Shown here: positions 1 to 8,634 of the stretch, piece after piece
Position numbering within the stretch: position 1 is the stretch's first letter
How the letters are laid out: each line of letters starts with the position of its first letter
NCBI RefSeq assembly: GCF_001006325.2
Contig: NZ_LBIA02000001.1
Location: 869,501 to 933,500 of the forward strand
DNA: 64,000 nt
DNA from: Afipia massiliensis
Lineage (GTDB): Bacteria > Pseudomonadota > Alphaproteobacteria > Rhizobiales > Xanthobacteraceae
Direction of reading: 5' to 3'
The notes under the pieces: model-generated
What the model was told of the DNA's origin: nothing
The model's input: only the letters and a program-made list of their open reading frames with translations
The model's database searches: none
Program-made: the position numbers and the translations under genes

Positions 1-104
1 TTCGCGGGGCCGCGCTGAAACAGCCTTGCCGTCCGCGACGTCGCCGGATCGAGATCCTTGGCCGCAATAACCGCGTGATAAAGCCGTTCTAGCGAATCAC
101 TCAT
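1..104 (-). CDS. HisE-like phosphoribosyl-ATP pyrophosphatase family protein (3' part outside window)
   Basis: The reverse strand opens with ATG at 104 and reads MSDSLERLYHAVIAAKDLDP, then a TSRTARLFQRG segment, before leaving the window. This matches the N-terminus of the HisE-like (MazG-fold) proteins of Bradyrhizobiaceae. Those usually continue with a Lys-Lys-x-x-Glu-Glu metal-binding motif, which is beyond the edge here. Only 34 residues are visible, so this may be the histidine-pathway enzyme or its stand-alone paralogue without a histidine-operon context. No his genes lie nearby. Confidence 0.6.
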   Translation of the reverse strand, partial: MSDSLERLYHAVIAAKDLDPATSRTARLFQRGPA

Positions 105-228
105 GCGTCGAACCTAGATCAAATCCCTCGCCAGCGTGTTAACGGCCGCTCCAACCGGCTGAAAATACTCCCAAAAAGCAAATCGCCGGGATTTCCCCGG
201 CGATCACCCAACGCGATTGGCGCGCCGA

Positions 229-636
229 TCAGTAGTAGCCGCCGCCATAGCCCCCGTAATAGGCCGGACCACCGTAGTAATGCCGTCCGTAATAGGGGCC
301 GCCGCCGTAATAGTAGTTGTCGCGGTAGTAGTCGCGGCGGCGCTGCTCGGCGACGATGGCGCCCATGGTGCCGAGCGCCATGCCCATGAAAGCGAGGCCA
401 GCGGCGTTGTTATTATAGCCGCGGCGCACGGCACGGCGGCGCGCGCGGGAGCTGAAATCAGTGGCTTCGCTGGCGTTCGCAGGTTCGGCAGATGTGGTTT
501 TGGCCGCCGGTGCAGCGGCCAGCGGTTCTGCCTGCGCGGACAGCGGCGGTACAGCCACGGTCAAGACCAGCGCAGCAGCCGTCGCCAGAACAACAGCTCG
601 GGTGAAAGGCGAAGGCGAAGTCTTACGAATAAGCAT
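229..636 (-). CDS. Small secreted Tyr/Gly-rich protein of unknown function
   Basis: 135 residues. The N-terminus MLIRKTSPSPFTRAVVLATA runs into a hydrophobic stretch and an AxA-type cleavage site near LSAQAEP, so export by Sec is likely. The mature part has an Ala/Pro-rich linker, an RARRRAVRR patch and a glycine-zipper-like helix (AAGLAFMGMALGTMGAI). A low-complexity Tyr/Gly tail (YYYGGGPYYGRHYYGG type) makes up the last 35 residues. The start at 636 is chosen because GAGGA lies 8 nt upstream; an in-frame ATG at 657 has no usable ribosome-binding site. Function unknown; such proteins are common in this family of bacteria. Confidence 0.65.
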   Translation of the reverse strand: MLIRKTSPSPFTRAVVLATAAALVLTVAVPPLSAQAEPLAAAPAAKTTSAEPANASEATDFSSRARRRAVRRGYNNNAAGLAFMGMALGTMGAIVAEQRRRDYYRDNYYYGGGPYYGRHYYGGPAYYGGYGGGYY

Positions 637-686
637 TTCAACGTCCTCATGGGTCATCCCTGGTCTGAACAGGCCAGTCGGAGGAT

Positions 687-711
687 AACCTTAATCATTA
701 CATTAGGTTCC
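687..711 (-). promoter_or_regulatory. Near-consensus EcfG-type promoter for the Tyr/Gly-rich protein gene
   Basis: On the minus strand: GGAAC (711-707), 16-nt spacer, GGTT (690-687), against the consensus GGAAC-N16/17-CGTT. The position is right for a transcript starting near 680, about 45 nt before the gene start. One -10 mismatch keeps this a candidate only. Confidence 0.35.
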
Positions 712-863
712 TGAATCCGAATGCAAGCTGAACGACAAAAGGCGAAATTGCGGCAAACTCCGCCCCAAAGGGCCAAAAGGTGACGGACAGGTGCTTGTGT
801 GCCTGTCATCATACCAACACAGCGGATGCTCAAAAACCGCGTCAACAAGACCAAGTGCCGCGC

Positions 864-1895
864 ATGCCGAACACCCCGTATCGCCTCCTCCGCAAAACGC
901 TGCTGTCGCTGGCGCTGCTGACGTGCGTCTGCGTCAGCCCCGGGTCAGCCGCGTCGGCTCTGCACTTCTCGTTTGACCGCGCGATCGACGGCGCAGCGGC
1001 ACCGTTCGTACTCGCGTCCGTCCGAGGGTTGTTTCGCACCGAAGGTCTCACCGTCACCACCGGCCAGGCAACCAGTTCGGTCGACGCCATCGGGCGCGTC
1101 GCATCGGGCAGCAGCGACATGGCGCTGGCCGACATCAACGCGCTGATACGCTATCGCGACAAGGAGAACAGCGCGCCGGTCAAGGCGGTGTTCGTGCTCT
1201 ACAACAAGGCGCCCTATGCGATCATCGCACGCAAGAGCCGCGGCATCGCGACCATGTCGGATCTCGAAGGCAAGACCATCGGCATCGTCGACGGCGACCT
1301 CGCAGCGCGGCTGTGGCCGGCGATGGCGCGCCTGAACAACATCAAGCGCGACAAGATCAGGACCGAGAAAATCAGCGCCGCGGTGCGCGAGCCGATGCTC
1401 TCGGCCGGTCAGTTCGATGCGGTGACCGGATTCTCATTTCTGTCGGCGATCAACCTGCGCGACCGCGGCGTCCCGGCAAACGATCTGGCGGTACTTCGGT
1501 TCTCCGATTTCGGCAGCGAGGTCTACGGGCATGCGCTGATCGTCAATCCGAAATTCGCGGACGCCAATCCGGACGCCGTGAAAGGTTTCGTGCGCGCGAC
1601 CATCGCGGGCATCCGCCTGAGCCTCAAGGATCCGGCGCGCGCGATCGACGATGTGCTCCTGCAGATGAACGGCGGTTCGCGTGACGTCGAACTCGAGCGG
1701 CTGCGCGCCGTACTCAACGACAACATCGTCACCGACGAGGTCAAGCGGAACGGCCTCGGCGGCATCGAACCCGGCCGTTTCGATGCGGGCATCAGCCAGA
1801 TCGCCGACGATTACGAATTCCGCAAACGTCCGTCAGCCGGCGACATTTTCGACGACAGCTTTTTGCCGCCCGTGAGCGCGCGCAAGGTCAACTGA
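864..1895 (+). CDS. ABC transporter substrate-binding protein, NMT1/THI5-SsuA-like
   Basis: 343 residues with a signal peptide (basic start, hydrophobic LLSLALLTCVCVSPGSAASA). The body matches the nitrate/sulfonate/taurine and THI5-like periplasmic binding fold: an early 'APFVLASVRGLFRTEGL' segment, then TSSVDAIGRVASGSSDMALAD and 'DLEGKTIGIVDGDLAARLW'. The ligand cannot be read from sequence. No permease or ATPase gene is adjacent, so it is an orphan binding protein that must share a transporter or act otherwise. The start at 864 puts the signal peptide at the N-terminus; the frame is open to 780, but those residues do not look like part of the protein. Confidence 0.8.
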   Translation: MPNTPYRLLRKTLLSLALLTCVCVSPGSAASALHFSFDRAIDGAAAPFVLASVRGLFRTEGLTVTTGQATSSVDAIGRVASGSSDMALADINALIRYRDKENSAPVKAVFVLYNKAPYAIIARKSRGIATMSDLEGKTIGIVDGDLAARLWPAMARLNNIKRDKIRTEKISAAVREPMLSAGQFDAVTGFSFLSAINLRDRGVPANDLAVLRFSDFGSEVYGHALIVNPKFADANPDAVKGFVRATIAGIRLSLKDPARAIDDVLLQMNGGSRDVELERLRAVLNDNIVTDEVKRNGLGGIEPGRFDAGISQIADDYEFRKRPSAGDIFDDSFLPPVSARKVN

Positions 1896-1934
1896 GCCAC
1901 GCAACACAGCACTGTCGTATTGGGGTTCGAAGAT

Positions 1935-2231
1935 TTATTGTTTCTGGAGTTTCGTGATTGTCTTCATTCCACCCGCTTCCGTGGTGGAATAGGTGACCTT
2001 ATCACCAACATGCACGGCATCCAGCGACGAGCGATCTTGTGCCTTGAATTCTTCCGCAGCGCCGCCTGCACTCGCTCCGACGGTCCCACTTTGCTCCTGT
2101 TGGATAGCGATCGTGCCTCTGATCCGGTCAATTTTCGTAATCATTCCCGTCAGGGCTTGTTGGGCCAAAGCCGCCGAACTGATGATCGTGAGCACCGCAG
2201 TAACGGCCAAAACGATGTTTGCGATTTTCAT
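1935..2231 (-). CDS. Small periplasmic protein, possibly CusF-like
   Basis: 98 residues. It has a signal peptide (MKIANIVLAVTAVLTIISSA, cleavage after ALA). A short beta-rich domain follows, with 'GMITKIDRIRGTIAIQ' at the start and 'VHVGDKVTYS' then 'GGMKTITKL' at the end. This pattern resembles the OB-fold CusF/copper-binding family (..GxVxxID..VGDKVxF..). The usual metal-binding His/Met residues are not obvious, so metal binding is uncertain. The start is supported by GGAG six bases upstream of ATG 2231. It is transcribed on the opposite strand to both neighbours. Confidence 0.65.
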   Translation of the reverse strand: MKIANIVLAVTAVLTIISSAALAQQALTGMITKIDRIRGTIAIQQEQSGTVGASAGGAAEEFKAQDRSSLDAVHVGDKVTYSTTEAGGMKTITKLQKQ

Positions 2232-2384
2232 GGCAGTCTCCGGTTTTTTGGATATGCCCGACAAGCTGCGGTGGCCCGATTGGTTCCTCCGAGGGCGGCG
2301 ATACAAATAGTCCGCGTCAGGAAATCGCACCCAGTCCGACAGCGCCAACCGGACAGGCCGACGCCGCGCCGTGCGATGTGACAA

Positions 2385-2616
2385 ACCGCCGGTTGGAGCG
2401 ATGCTCCGCTGGTATCCGAGCTTTCCAATTCAGCGGAACCTCATTATGCTCCCCGTGATTGTGGGGCTGGTTTTGGAAGTCATTGCATTGTGACCGCGAT
2501 TGTCGCGATTGCGAATGCCGTGATCGCAAACATCTTGGCCAAAAATTCAGAATGACTCCCGCGCACAGTTAAGGTGTGCGGCGGATTTTTTATTGTTGAT
2601 TTTCGGGGTACTGGGA
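2385..2616. other. Intergenic region between the CusF-like and autotransporter genes
   Basis: No convincing gene. A short open stretch ending near 2555 (…AIVAIANAVIANILAKNSE) has neither a start signal nor a recognisable product. The region must carry the autotransporter promoter; I see no clear -35/-10 pair. Confidence 0.3.
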
Positions 2617-5322
2617 ATGACCGGCAAGAACAAGACAGCGGCGAAACTCTCGCCCAGGCTGCGGATGGGTTTTTTGGTCTCGACAGCGTTTGCGACCGTG
2701 CTGATGGCGGGCGAAGCGGCCCGCGCCGCCTGCGATCCCGCCGCCGCCAACAACGTCACCGCGACCTGCACCGGCACCACCAGCAACCAGGGCGCCGGCG
2801 CTCCCGGCACCAGCCTTGCGTTCAACGGTTACGGCCAGCAACTCCTCGATCTCAATGTCACGATCGTGCCCGGGGCAACGGTCGCCGGAACCGTCGCCGG
2901 CATCCGTGCCAATATGGCGACTGTCGCCAATTCCGGCACCGTCACCGGGGGCGTCTTGGGCATCTATGCCTCCACCACCGCCAACGTGATCAATTCCGGA
3001 ACCATCGCAGGAGGAACCTTCGAAGGCATCTTTGCCACCATCGCCAATGTGACCAATTCGGGTGCCATCATCGGCGGCGGCGACTACGGCATCCGGGCCG
3101 ACAACACGGCCACTGTATTCAATTCCGGCTCCATTTTGGGACTCAATTACGGCATCGCCACCACGACCACCGCCACTGTGACCAATTCCGGCAGCATTTC
3201 GGGAACAGGAGAGACCGGCATCTACGCCACCACCACCGCCACTGTGACCAATTCCGGCAGCATTTCAGGGGGCAACTACGGCATCCAGGGCAACACGACC
3301 AATGTGACCAATTCCGGCTTCATTTCGGGAACAGGCCTCTACGGCATTTATGCGGTCAACACAGCCACCGTGAGCAACTCCGGCTTCATCACCGGCGGCG
3401 ACCACGGCATCCGGGGCAGCACAGCCAATGTGACCAATTCCGGCACCATTACGGGAATAGACCTCTACGGCATTTATGCCGTCAACACAGCCACCGTGAG
3501 CAACTCCGGCTTGATCACCGGCCGCGACTTCGGCGTCTCGGCCCACAACACCACCGTCACCAATTCCGGCATCGTCATCGGCAACTACGGCATCGCGGGC
3601 GCCACCACCACCGTGGCCAATTCCGGCACGATCAGAGGAATAAGCAACGACGGCATCTATGCCGCCACAACGGCCAATGTGACCAATTTCGGCAGCATTT
3701 CGGGGGGCAGCACTGGCATCCAGGCCGACACCGCCACCGTCACCAATTCCGGCAGCATTTCGGGGGGCAACGTCGGCATCTTCGCCCAGACAGCCATCGT
3801 GATCAATTCCGGCAGCATTTCGGGCGGGGCTGGCATCGTCGCCCCCACCGCCGCCAATGTGACCAATTCCGGCTCCATTTTGGGACTCAACTACGGCATC
3901 ACCGGCACCACCGCCAATGTGACCAATTCCGGCACCATTACCGGAGGCATCAACGGTATCGGCGTCCCTACCACCGGCAACGTCACCAATTCCGGCACCA
4001 TCATCGGCACAGGCGGCACGGCGATCCGCTTCAACGCCGGTGGCACAGCCGCCTCCGACAGCCTCAATATTTTGCCCGGTGCACGCTTCGGCGGGCTGGT
4101 GAACTTCGGCGGCGGCGCAGACAAAGTGACTTTTGGCGCGGGCAACTGGATTCTCAACACCGCGAGCTTCGATGCCGCGCTCTCCACCGTCACCACGTCG
4201 GGCACGCCGTATGTCGTGACACCAAACCAGATCATCGTCGCGGATCTTTCCGGCTTCGGCGTCATGAACCGCGCCGTGATGGATATCACCGGCTGGATTG
4301 CGTCCGTGCTGCCCGACACGCCGGTGTTCGAGCCGGCATCGGGCGGTGCGGCTAATGCTTTCGCCGCCATCGAAAACGCGGCACCTCGTTTTGACCACGC
4401 CTTTGGCACCGTGTCCGAAGCCATGGTCGTCAGAGCGATGGCCTATGCGCCGACGACGCCGGTGTTCAAGGGTGGTTCGGTCGCCGACAATGAAGGCAAC
4501 AGCGTCTGGGCCAAAGGCTTCGGCGGACGGCGCGAGCAGACCACTGACGGCAGTTTCATCGGCAGCGTGACGATCGGTTATGGCGGCGCCTTCGGCTATG
4601 ACCGGCAGATCACGCCCGATACAAAGCTCGGCGGCTTCATCGGCGGCAGCACCAATGAGACCGCACTCGACCTCAATGCCGGCCGCTTCGACACCGACAC
4701 GCTGTTCGGCGGGCTCTATGCCCGCAGCTTTTTCGGCGCGACGTTCCTCGATCTGGCACTGATCGGCGGCAAGCTGAACAACGAGTCAAAGCGCAACATC
4801 GGCGGCGGGCTCTCCTTCGAAACCGCCAGCGCCTCATACGATGGCTGGTTCGTCAATCCCTCGCTCGCGCTCGGCCATCGCTTCGCGTTCGATCACGGCG
4901 TCACGGTCACCCCCGCGCTGAAAGTGCGTTACGTCGCCGCGCAGTTCGGCGGCTACACCGAGACCGGCTCCAGCGCCAATCTCACAGTGGGCGACCGCAA
5001 CATGCAGGCGTTCGAGGAGCGTGCGGAGGTGACGCTGGCCAACAGCCATGCCTTCGACAATGGCAGCCGTCTTGGTGTCCGCGTCACCGGCGGCGTGCTG
5101 GCGCAGCAGCGTACCGGCGACAACACCGTCAACATCGCGCTGGTCGGGCAGAACTTCATCGCCGCGACGCCGGACAAGCAGAACGTGTTCGGCGTCTACG
5201 GCGGCGCGGGTCTGGACTGGCAATTCGGGCGCATGGCGCTGTTCGCCGCCGGTGAAATCACCGGCATGAACGACAATGTCACCACCTTCACCGGCAAAGG
5301 CGGCGTGCGCGTGGCGTGGTAG
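2617..5322 (+). CDS. Autotransporter (type V secretion) with repeat-built beta-helix passenger
   Basis: 901 residues in the classic order. A signal region spans about residues 1-40 (basic start, hydrophobic 'MGFLVSTAFATVLMAGEAARA'). The passenger from about 90 to 475 consists of some 20 imperfect repeats of about 18-22 residues around 'xxTxxVTNSGSISGGxxGI', predicted to stack as a right-handed beta-helix. A linker follows, then a C-terminal autotransporter beta-barrel (about 620-901, beginning 'NSVWAKGFGG' and ending GKGGVRVAW). The terminal aromatic residue fits recognition by the BAM complex. Start 2617 has GGGG upstream; an in-frame TTG at 2593 is less likely. The exported function (adhesion, biofilm or other) cannot be read from sequence. 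Confidence 0.85.
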   Translation: MTGKNKTAAKLSPRLRMGFLVSTAFATVLMAGEAARAACDPAAANNVTATCTGTTSNQGAGAPGTSLAFNGYGQQLLDLNVTIVPGATVAGTVAGIRANMATVANSGTVTGGVLGIYASTTANVINSGTIAGGTFEGIFATIANVTNSGAIIGGGDYGIRADNTATVFNSGSILGLNYGIATTTTATVTNSGSISGTGETGIYATTTATVTNSGSISGGNYGIQGNTTNVTNSGFISGTGLYGIYAVNTATVSNSGFITGGDHGIRGSTANVTNSGTITGIDLYGIYAVNTATVSNSGLITGRDFGVSAHNTTVTNSGIVIGNYGIAGATTTVANSGTIRGISNDGIYAATTANVTNFGSISGGSTGIQADTATVTNSGSISGGNVGIFAQTAIVINSGSISGGAGIVAPTAANVTNSGSILGLNYGITGTTANVTNSGTITGGINGIGVPTTGNVTNSGTIIGTGGTAIRFNAGGTAASDSLNILPGARFGGLVNFGGGADKVTFGAGNWILNTASFDAALSTVTTSGTPYVVTPNQIIVADLSGFGVMNRAVMDITGWIASVLPDTPVFEPASGGAANAFAAIENAAPRFDHAFGTVSEAMVVRAMAYAPTTPVFKGGSVADNEGNSVWAKGFGGRREQTTDGSFIGSVTIGYGGAFGYDRQITPDTKLGGFIGGSTNETALDLNAGRFDTDTLFGGLYARSFFGATFLDLALIGGKLNNESKRNIGGGLSFETASASYDGWFVNPSLALGHRFAFDHGVTVTPALKVRYVAAQFGGYTETGSSANLTVGDRNMQAFEERAEVTLANSHAFDNGSRLGVRVTGGVLAQQRTGDNTVNIALVGQNFIAATPDKQNVFGVYGGAGLDWQFGRMALFAAGEITGMNDNVTTFTGKGGVRVAW
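2900..4020 (+). repeat. Tandem 54-66 bp coding repeats in the autotransporter passenger
   Basis: Units centred on 'accaattccggcagcatttc' recur about 20 times with small changes, each encoding one predicted beta-helix turn. Some units are nearly identical over longer spans: two copies of the segment around 3330-3410 and 3450-3510 share 'ggcatttatgc…gtcaacacagccaccgtgagc'. This suggests recent duplication or gene conversion. Confidence 0.85.
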
Positions 5323-5352
5323 GCGCTACGCTTTATAATCAAGCGTAGCGCC
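5322..5352. terminator. Bidirectional hairpin between convergent genes
   Basis: Perfect 12-bp stem (ggcgctacgctt / aagcgtagcgcc) with a 7-nt AT-rich loop. It begins at the stop codon of the autotransporter and lies 24 bp from the stop of the convergent ligase gene. There is no long T tract, so the strength of termination is uncertain. Confidence 0.6.
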
Positions 5353-5376
5353 CTGCGCTCCAACCGCGCAGCTGTT

Positions 5377-7005
5377 TCACGATGCGGCGTTCGGGAAGCG
5401 ATAATCCTTGAACCGGTCGCGCAGCGTCATCTTGTGGATCTTGCCCGTTGCGGTGTGCGGAATATCGTCAACGAAGGCGACGTCGTCAGGCATCCACCAT
5501 TTGGCGATCCTGCCGTTCATGAAACTCAGGATGTCGTCACCAGTGGCACCGTTCTCCTGCTTGAGACGCACAATCAAAAGCGGTCGCTCGTTCCACTTCG
5601 GATGATGAACGCCGATGACAGCAGCTTCTGCCACGGCGGGATGTCCCGCCGCGAGATTTTCCAGATCGATCGATGAGATCCATTCGCCGCCCGACTTGAT
5701 CACATCCTTGGAACGGTCGGTGATGCGCATGTAACCGTGCCGGTCGATGGTCGCGACGTCGCCGGTGTCGAAATAGCCTTCATCGTCGAGGATATCGGTA
5801 TCGACCCGGTAATAGGCCTTCGACACCGCCGGACCGCTGACCTTGAGCCGCCCGAATGTCTTGCCGTCCCAAGGCAACGTTTTTCCGTCGTCGTCGGTGA
5901 TCTTCATCTGCACGCCGAACGGCGGAAAGCCCTGGGTCTGCAGGATATCGAGCCGCTCTTCCCCCGTGAGTGTTGTGAACGGCGGTTTCAGCGCGGCGAC
6001 CGTGCCGAGCGGGCTCATTTCCGTCATGCCCCAGCCGTGGCGCACCCGGATGCCCATATCGACAAACGCCTTGATCATGGAGCGCGGCATCGCCGAGCCG
6101 CCGCAAGCCACCGTTTTCAGATCAGGCAGCTTCAGTCCTTCGGCGGCCATGTAGTTGAGAAGCATCTGCCACACCGTCGGCACGCCGACTGTGAATGTGA
6201 CCTTCTCGGCGGTGAGTAATTCGTAGACCGAAGCGCCATCGAGCTTTGCACCAGGCATCACCAGCTTTGCGCCCATCGATGGAGCGGAAAAAGCGGCGCC
6301 CCAGCTATTGGCGTGAAACATCGGCACCACCGGCATGACGGTATCGGCGGCGCCGGTGCCGAGCGAGTCGCCGGCATTGGCGATCAGTGCATGCAGTACG
6401 TTGGAGCGATGCGAATAGAGCACGCCCTTCGGGTCGCCTGTGGTGCCGGAGGTGTAGCACATCGCCGCTGCGGTGTTCTCGTCGAACGTCTTCCAGGCGA
6501 AATCGCCGTCGACCGTACCGATCCATTCTTCGTAGGAGACCGCGTTCTTCAGCTTGGTCTCCGGCATGTGCGCCCGGTCGGTGTAGATGATGTAGCGCTC
6601 AATGCCCGGCAGCATCGGAGCGATGGCCTCGAGCAGCGGCACGAAGGTGAGATCGATCATCACCACCCGGTCTCCGGCGTGATTGATGATCCATGCGATC
6701 TGTTCCGGGAACAGACGCGGATTTACCGTGTGGCAAACGGCGCCGATGCCCATGATGCCGTACCAGGATTCCAGATGACGCCAGGTATTCCAGCCTAGCG
6801 TCGCAACGCGGTCGCCGATCTTGAGGCCGTCCTTGTCCAGCCGCTGCGCGACCTTCAGCGCGCGGGCGCGTATCTCGCGGTAGTTGGTCCGGTGAATCGG
6901 CCCTTCCACCGAACGCGTGACGACCTCACTGTCGCCATGGATAGCGGCTGCGTGATCGATGATCCGATTGCACAGCAGCGGCCAGTCCTGCATCAAACCA
7001 AGCAT
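5377..7005 (-). CDS. Fatty acid / methylthiopropionate-type acyl-CoA ligase (AMP-forming)
   Basis: 542 residues, ANL superfamily. The P-loop-like motif '[20 protein letters not shown]' (about 185-205), '[12 protein letters not shown]' (about 325) and the hinge segment '[34 protein letters not shown]' (about 430-460) are present. The C-terminal Lys motif ([13 protein letters not shown]) completes the enzyme. Length and motifs fit medium/long-chain acyl-CoA ligases and DmdB-like 3-(methylthio)propionyl-CoA ligases; the exact acid is not readable. ATG 7005 has AGAGGAG 8 nt upstream. It lies downstream of a SnoaL-like gene and a TetR regulator on the same strand, so a TetR-controlled catabolic unit is plausible. 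Confidence 0.85.
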   Translation of the reverse strand: MLGLMQDWPLLCNRIIDHAAAIHGDSEVVTRSVEGPIHRTNYREIRARALKVAQRLDKDGLKIGDRVATLGWNTWRHLESWYGIMGIGAVCHTVNPRLFPEQIAWIINHAGDRVVMIDLTFVPLLEAIAPMLPGIERYIIYTDRAHMPETKLKNAVSYEEWIGTVDGDFAWKTFDENTAAAMCYTSGTTGDPKGVLYSHRSNVLHALIANAGDSLGTGAADTVMPVVPMFHANSWGAAFSAPSMGAKLVMPGAKLDGASVYELLTAEKVTFTVGVPTVWQMLLNYMAAEGLKLPDLKTVACGGSAMPRSMIKAFVDMGIRVRHGWGMTEMSPLGTVAALKPPFTTLTGEERLDILQTQGFPPFGVQMKITDDDGKTLPWDGKTFGRLKVSGPAVSKAYYRVDTDILDDEGYFDTGDVATIDRHGYMRITDRSKDVIKSGGEWISSIDLENLAAGHPAVAEAAVIGVHHPKWNERPLLIVRLKQENGATGDDILSFMNGRIAKWWMPDDVAFVDDIPHTATGKIHKMTLRDRFKDYRFPNAAS

Positions 7006-7188
7006 GCGAAAACTCCTCTGACGTTTCTGTCGTAAGGACGAACGCGAACCCCGCGCCTCAAAGAGCCAGCCGTCTTTGAGGCGCATCCGTTCGTCCCGCG
7101 CCCGAGCGGGCGCGTGGCCGGATCAAAAATTGATTTTAGGGAGCCAACGGATCAGCGTTGGCAAAGCTCATGAGAGCCGGTTCAGCAG

Positions 7189-7635
7189 TCAGTTCTGATT
7201 TCTGCTGGCATCAAGGCCGGCGCGTGTGAAGGCATCGACCCTTTGAGCGCCGTTCACATAGACGTTCTTGCTGGTCACTTCGCCAGCCTGGTTCACAGTG
7301 AACACATCAAGCATCTCGATCTTGGCCGTGAACGGCTTACCGGCTGTATCGACGAGGTCGATGATCATCAGCCATTCGAAAACCCAGAAATCGGCGCCGA
7401 AAAGCATACGCCCTTCTTCAAACCTGAATTCAACCGTGGCGAATAAATTAGCACAGTACTGCCGGAGAGCTTCACGTCCCTTGATCGGCTCTGCTCCGTC
7501 GTGCACCCAGAAAATCGTATCCTCGGAATGAAGCGACGCGATCAGATCCGGATTCCGCGTCTTCCACCCGACATGGTAACGGGCAAACAACGCCTGCGTA
7601 TCAAGGCTCTTTTCAGCCAGTTGCGCTCTCGACAT
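7189..7635 (-). CDS. SnoaL/NTF2-like domain protein
   Basis: 148 residues with the cone-fold pattern of the SnoaL-like / nuclear transport factor 2 family: 'LFARYHVGWKTRNPDLIASLHSEDTIFWVHDGAEPIKGREALRQY' followed by 'FRFEEGRMLFGADFWVFEWLM'. Such proteins are small-molecule isomerases, hydrolases or binding proteins; the substrate is unknown. The start at 7635 has GGGAGG 7 nt upstream. It sits between the ligase gene and the TetR gene on the same strand. Confidence 0.75.
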   Translation of the reverse strand: MSRAQLAEKSLDTQALFARYHVGWKTRNPDLIASLHSEDTIFWVHDGAEPIKGREALRQYCANLFATVEFRFEEGRMLFGADFWVFEWLMIIDLVDTAGKPFTAKIEMLDVFTVNQAGEVTSKNVYVNGAQRVDAFTRAGLDASRNQN

Positions 7636-7738
7636 TTCATCCTCCCATTGTGTTTTGTTATGGAGGATCATTTACCGACTGGAAGTCTGTAAGTCAAGAG
7701 ATTTGAAAACTGCGTGTTCGCGGCGGCGCGGAGATTCC

Positions 7739-8332
7739 TCACGAGTCCTTTTGAAGGCCGTACAGCATGCTTCGCAAGGTCGCGCAGTAAACGCGCGCAA
7801 CCGCGACCGGATTGTCGGACGCGCCGGTGGCCAGCGCAGCTTCCATGATGGCGCCTGTGACAAGCCGCGCCGCAGAATCGATCTGCTTGCGGGACGCTTT
7901 CGGCCCCATGATCGCCACGAGACCGCTGTGGATCGCCGCAAAGAAGTGACGGTCGTCCATTTCGCGCCACCGCTGCAGGCCCATGACAACAGGCCCATCG
8001 ATCAGAATCAGCCGGCGCAATCCAGGCTCGCTCGCAGCCTTCAGGTAAGCGTAGGTGTTCATCGCGATGGTTTCGGGCGTGCGCGGACCCTTGTTGGCTG
8101 CAAGGCGCGAATTGAGCTGGCTCGCCAGTTCCGCCTGCACGCGATCGAGCACCACCTCGAAAATGGACTGCTTGGACGAGAAGTGGTGATAAACGCCGCC
8201 CTTCGCGATGCCGGCGGCAGCGGCGATATCATCGATGCTCACGGCTTCGAATCCGCGCGCCATGAAGAGCTTACGAGCCGCGCTCACAATTCCATCGATT
8301 GTCGCTGCTGATCGTTCTGATTGCCGAGCCAT
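7739..8332 (-). CDS. TetR family transcriptional regulator
   Basis: 197 residues. The N-terminal helix-turn-helix is typical of TetR: 'IVSAARKLFMARGFEAVSIDDIAAAAGIAKGGVYHHFSSKQSIF' (about 15-58), followed by an all-helical ligand/dimer domain. It is first in the minus-strand group TetR, SnoaL-like, acyl-CoA ligase, so control of these genes is the simplest inference. A small inverted repeat lies upstream at 8435-8457. Confidence 0.88.
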   Translation of the reverse strand: MARQSERSAATIDGIVSAARKLFMARGFEAVSIDDIAAAAGIAKGGVYHHFSSKQSIFEVVLDRVQAELASQLNSRLAANKGPRTPETIAMNTYAYLKAASEPGLRRLILIDGPVVMGLQRWREMDDRHFFAAIHSGLVAIMGPKASRKQIDSAARLVTGAIMEAALATGASDNPVAVARVYCATLRSMLYGLQKDS

Positions 8333-8434
8333 CGCTTCACATATCCAGGACTATTCTGCCGATACGCGTCTTCGGCATCACAACGTCTTACTTTGTTCAG
8401 TTCAAAAACTCACTATCCGCGTTGCAAACGCCGT

Positions 8435-8457
8435 TACATGCCTGCAGTTCTCATGTA
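8435..8457. promoter_or_regulatory. Candidate operator between the TetR gene and ndvA
   Basis: TACATG and CATGTA arms separated by 11 bp in the 302-bp divergent gap 8333-8634. Dyad symmetry and position suit an autoregulatory TetR site, but arms of 6 bp occur by chance. Nothing else in this gap is convincing. Confidence 0.25.
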
Positions 8458-8634
8458 GGTGACATTTCGCGCCGTCCGCAGACCAGCGATCCGTTCCCCG
8501 CCGCCACTAAATGCCCGCAAAATCAATTGAGTGCATAACGACGCCGCTCGTTCCCCTCCCGCTCTGTATTCGCCGGCGATCCCCGGCTAAGATGGATGCC
8601 CTTTTGCTGAAATCAGACTTGCAAGGCTGTCCCT

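Noticed and set aside
2400-2555. Short open stretch upstream of the autotransporter gene
   Set aside because: No start signal, no conserved sequence and no coding bias; not reported as a gene.
2900-4020. Regularly spaced repeats that could suggest a CRISPR array
   Set aside because: Repeats are imperfect, in phase with codons and encode beta-helix turns; no unique spacers and no cas genes.
2574-4355. A 593-codon Arg/His-rich open frame overlapping the autotransporter
   Set aside because: It is the +1 shadow of the repeat-built passenger; composition is low-complexity Arg/His and the real frame has signal peptide, repeats and barrel.
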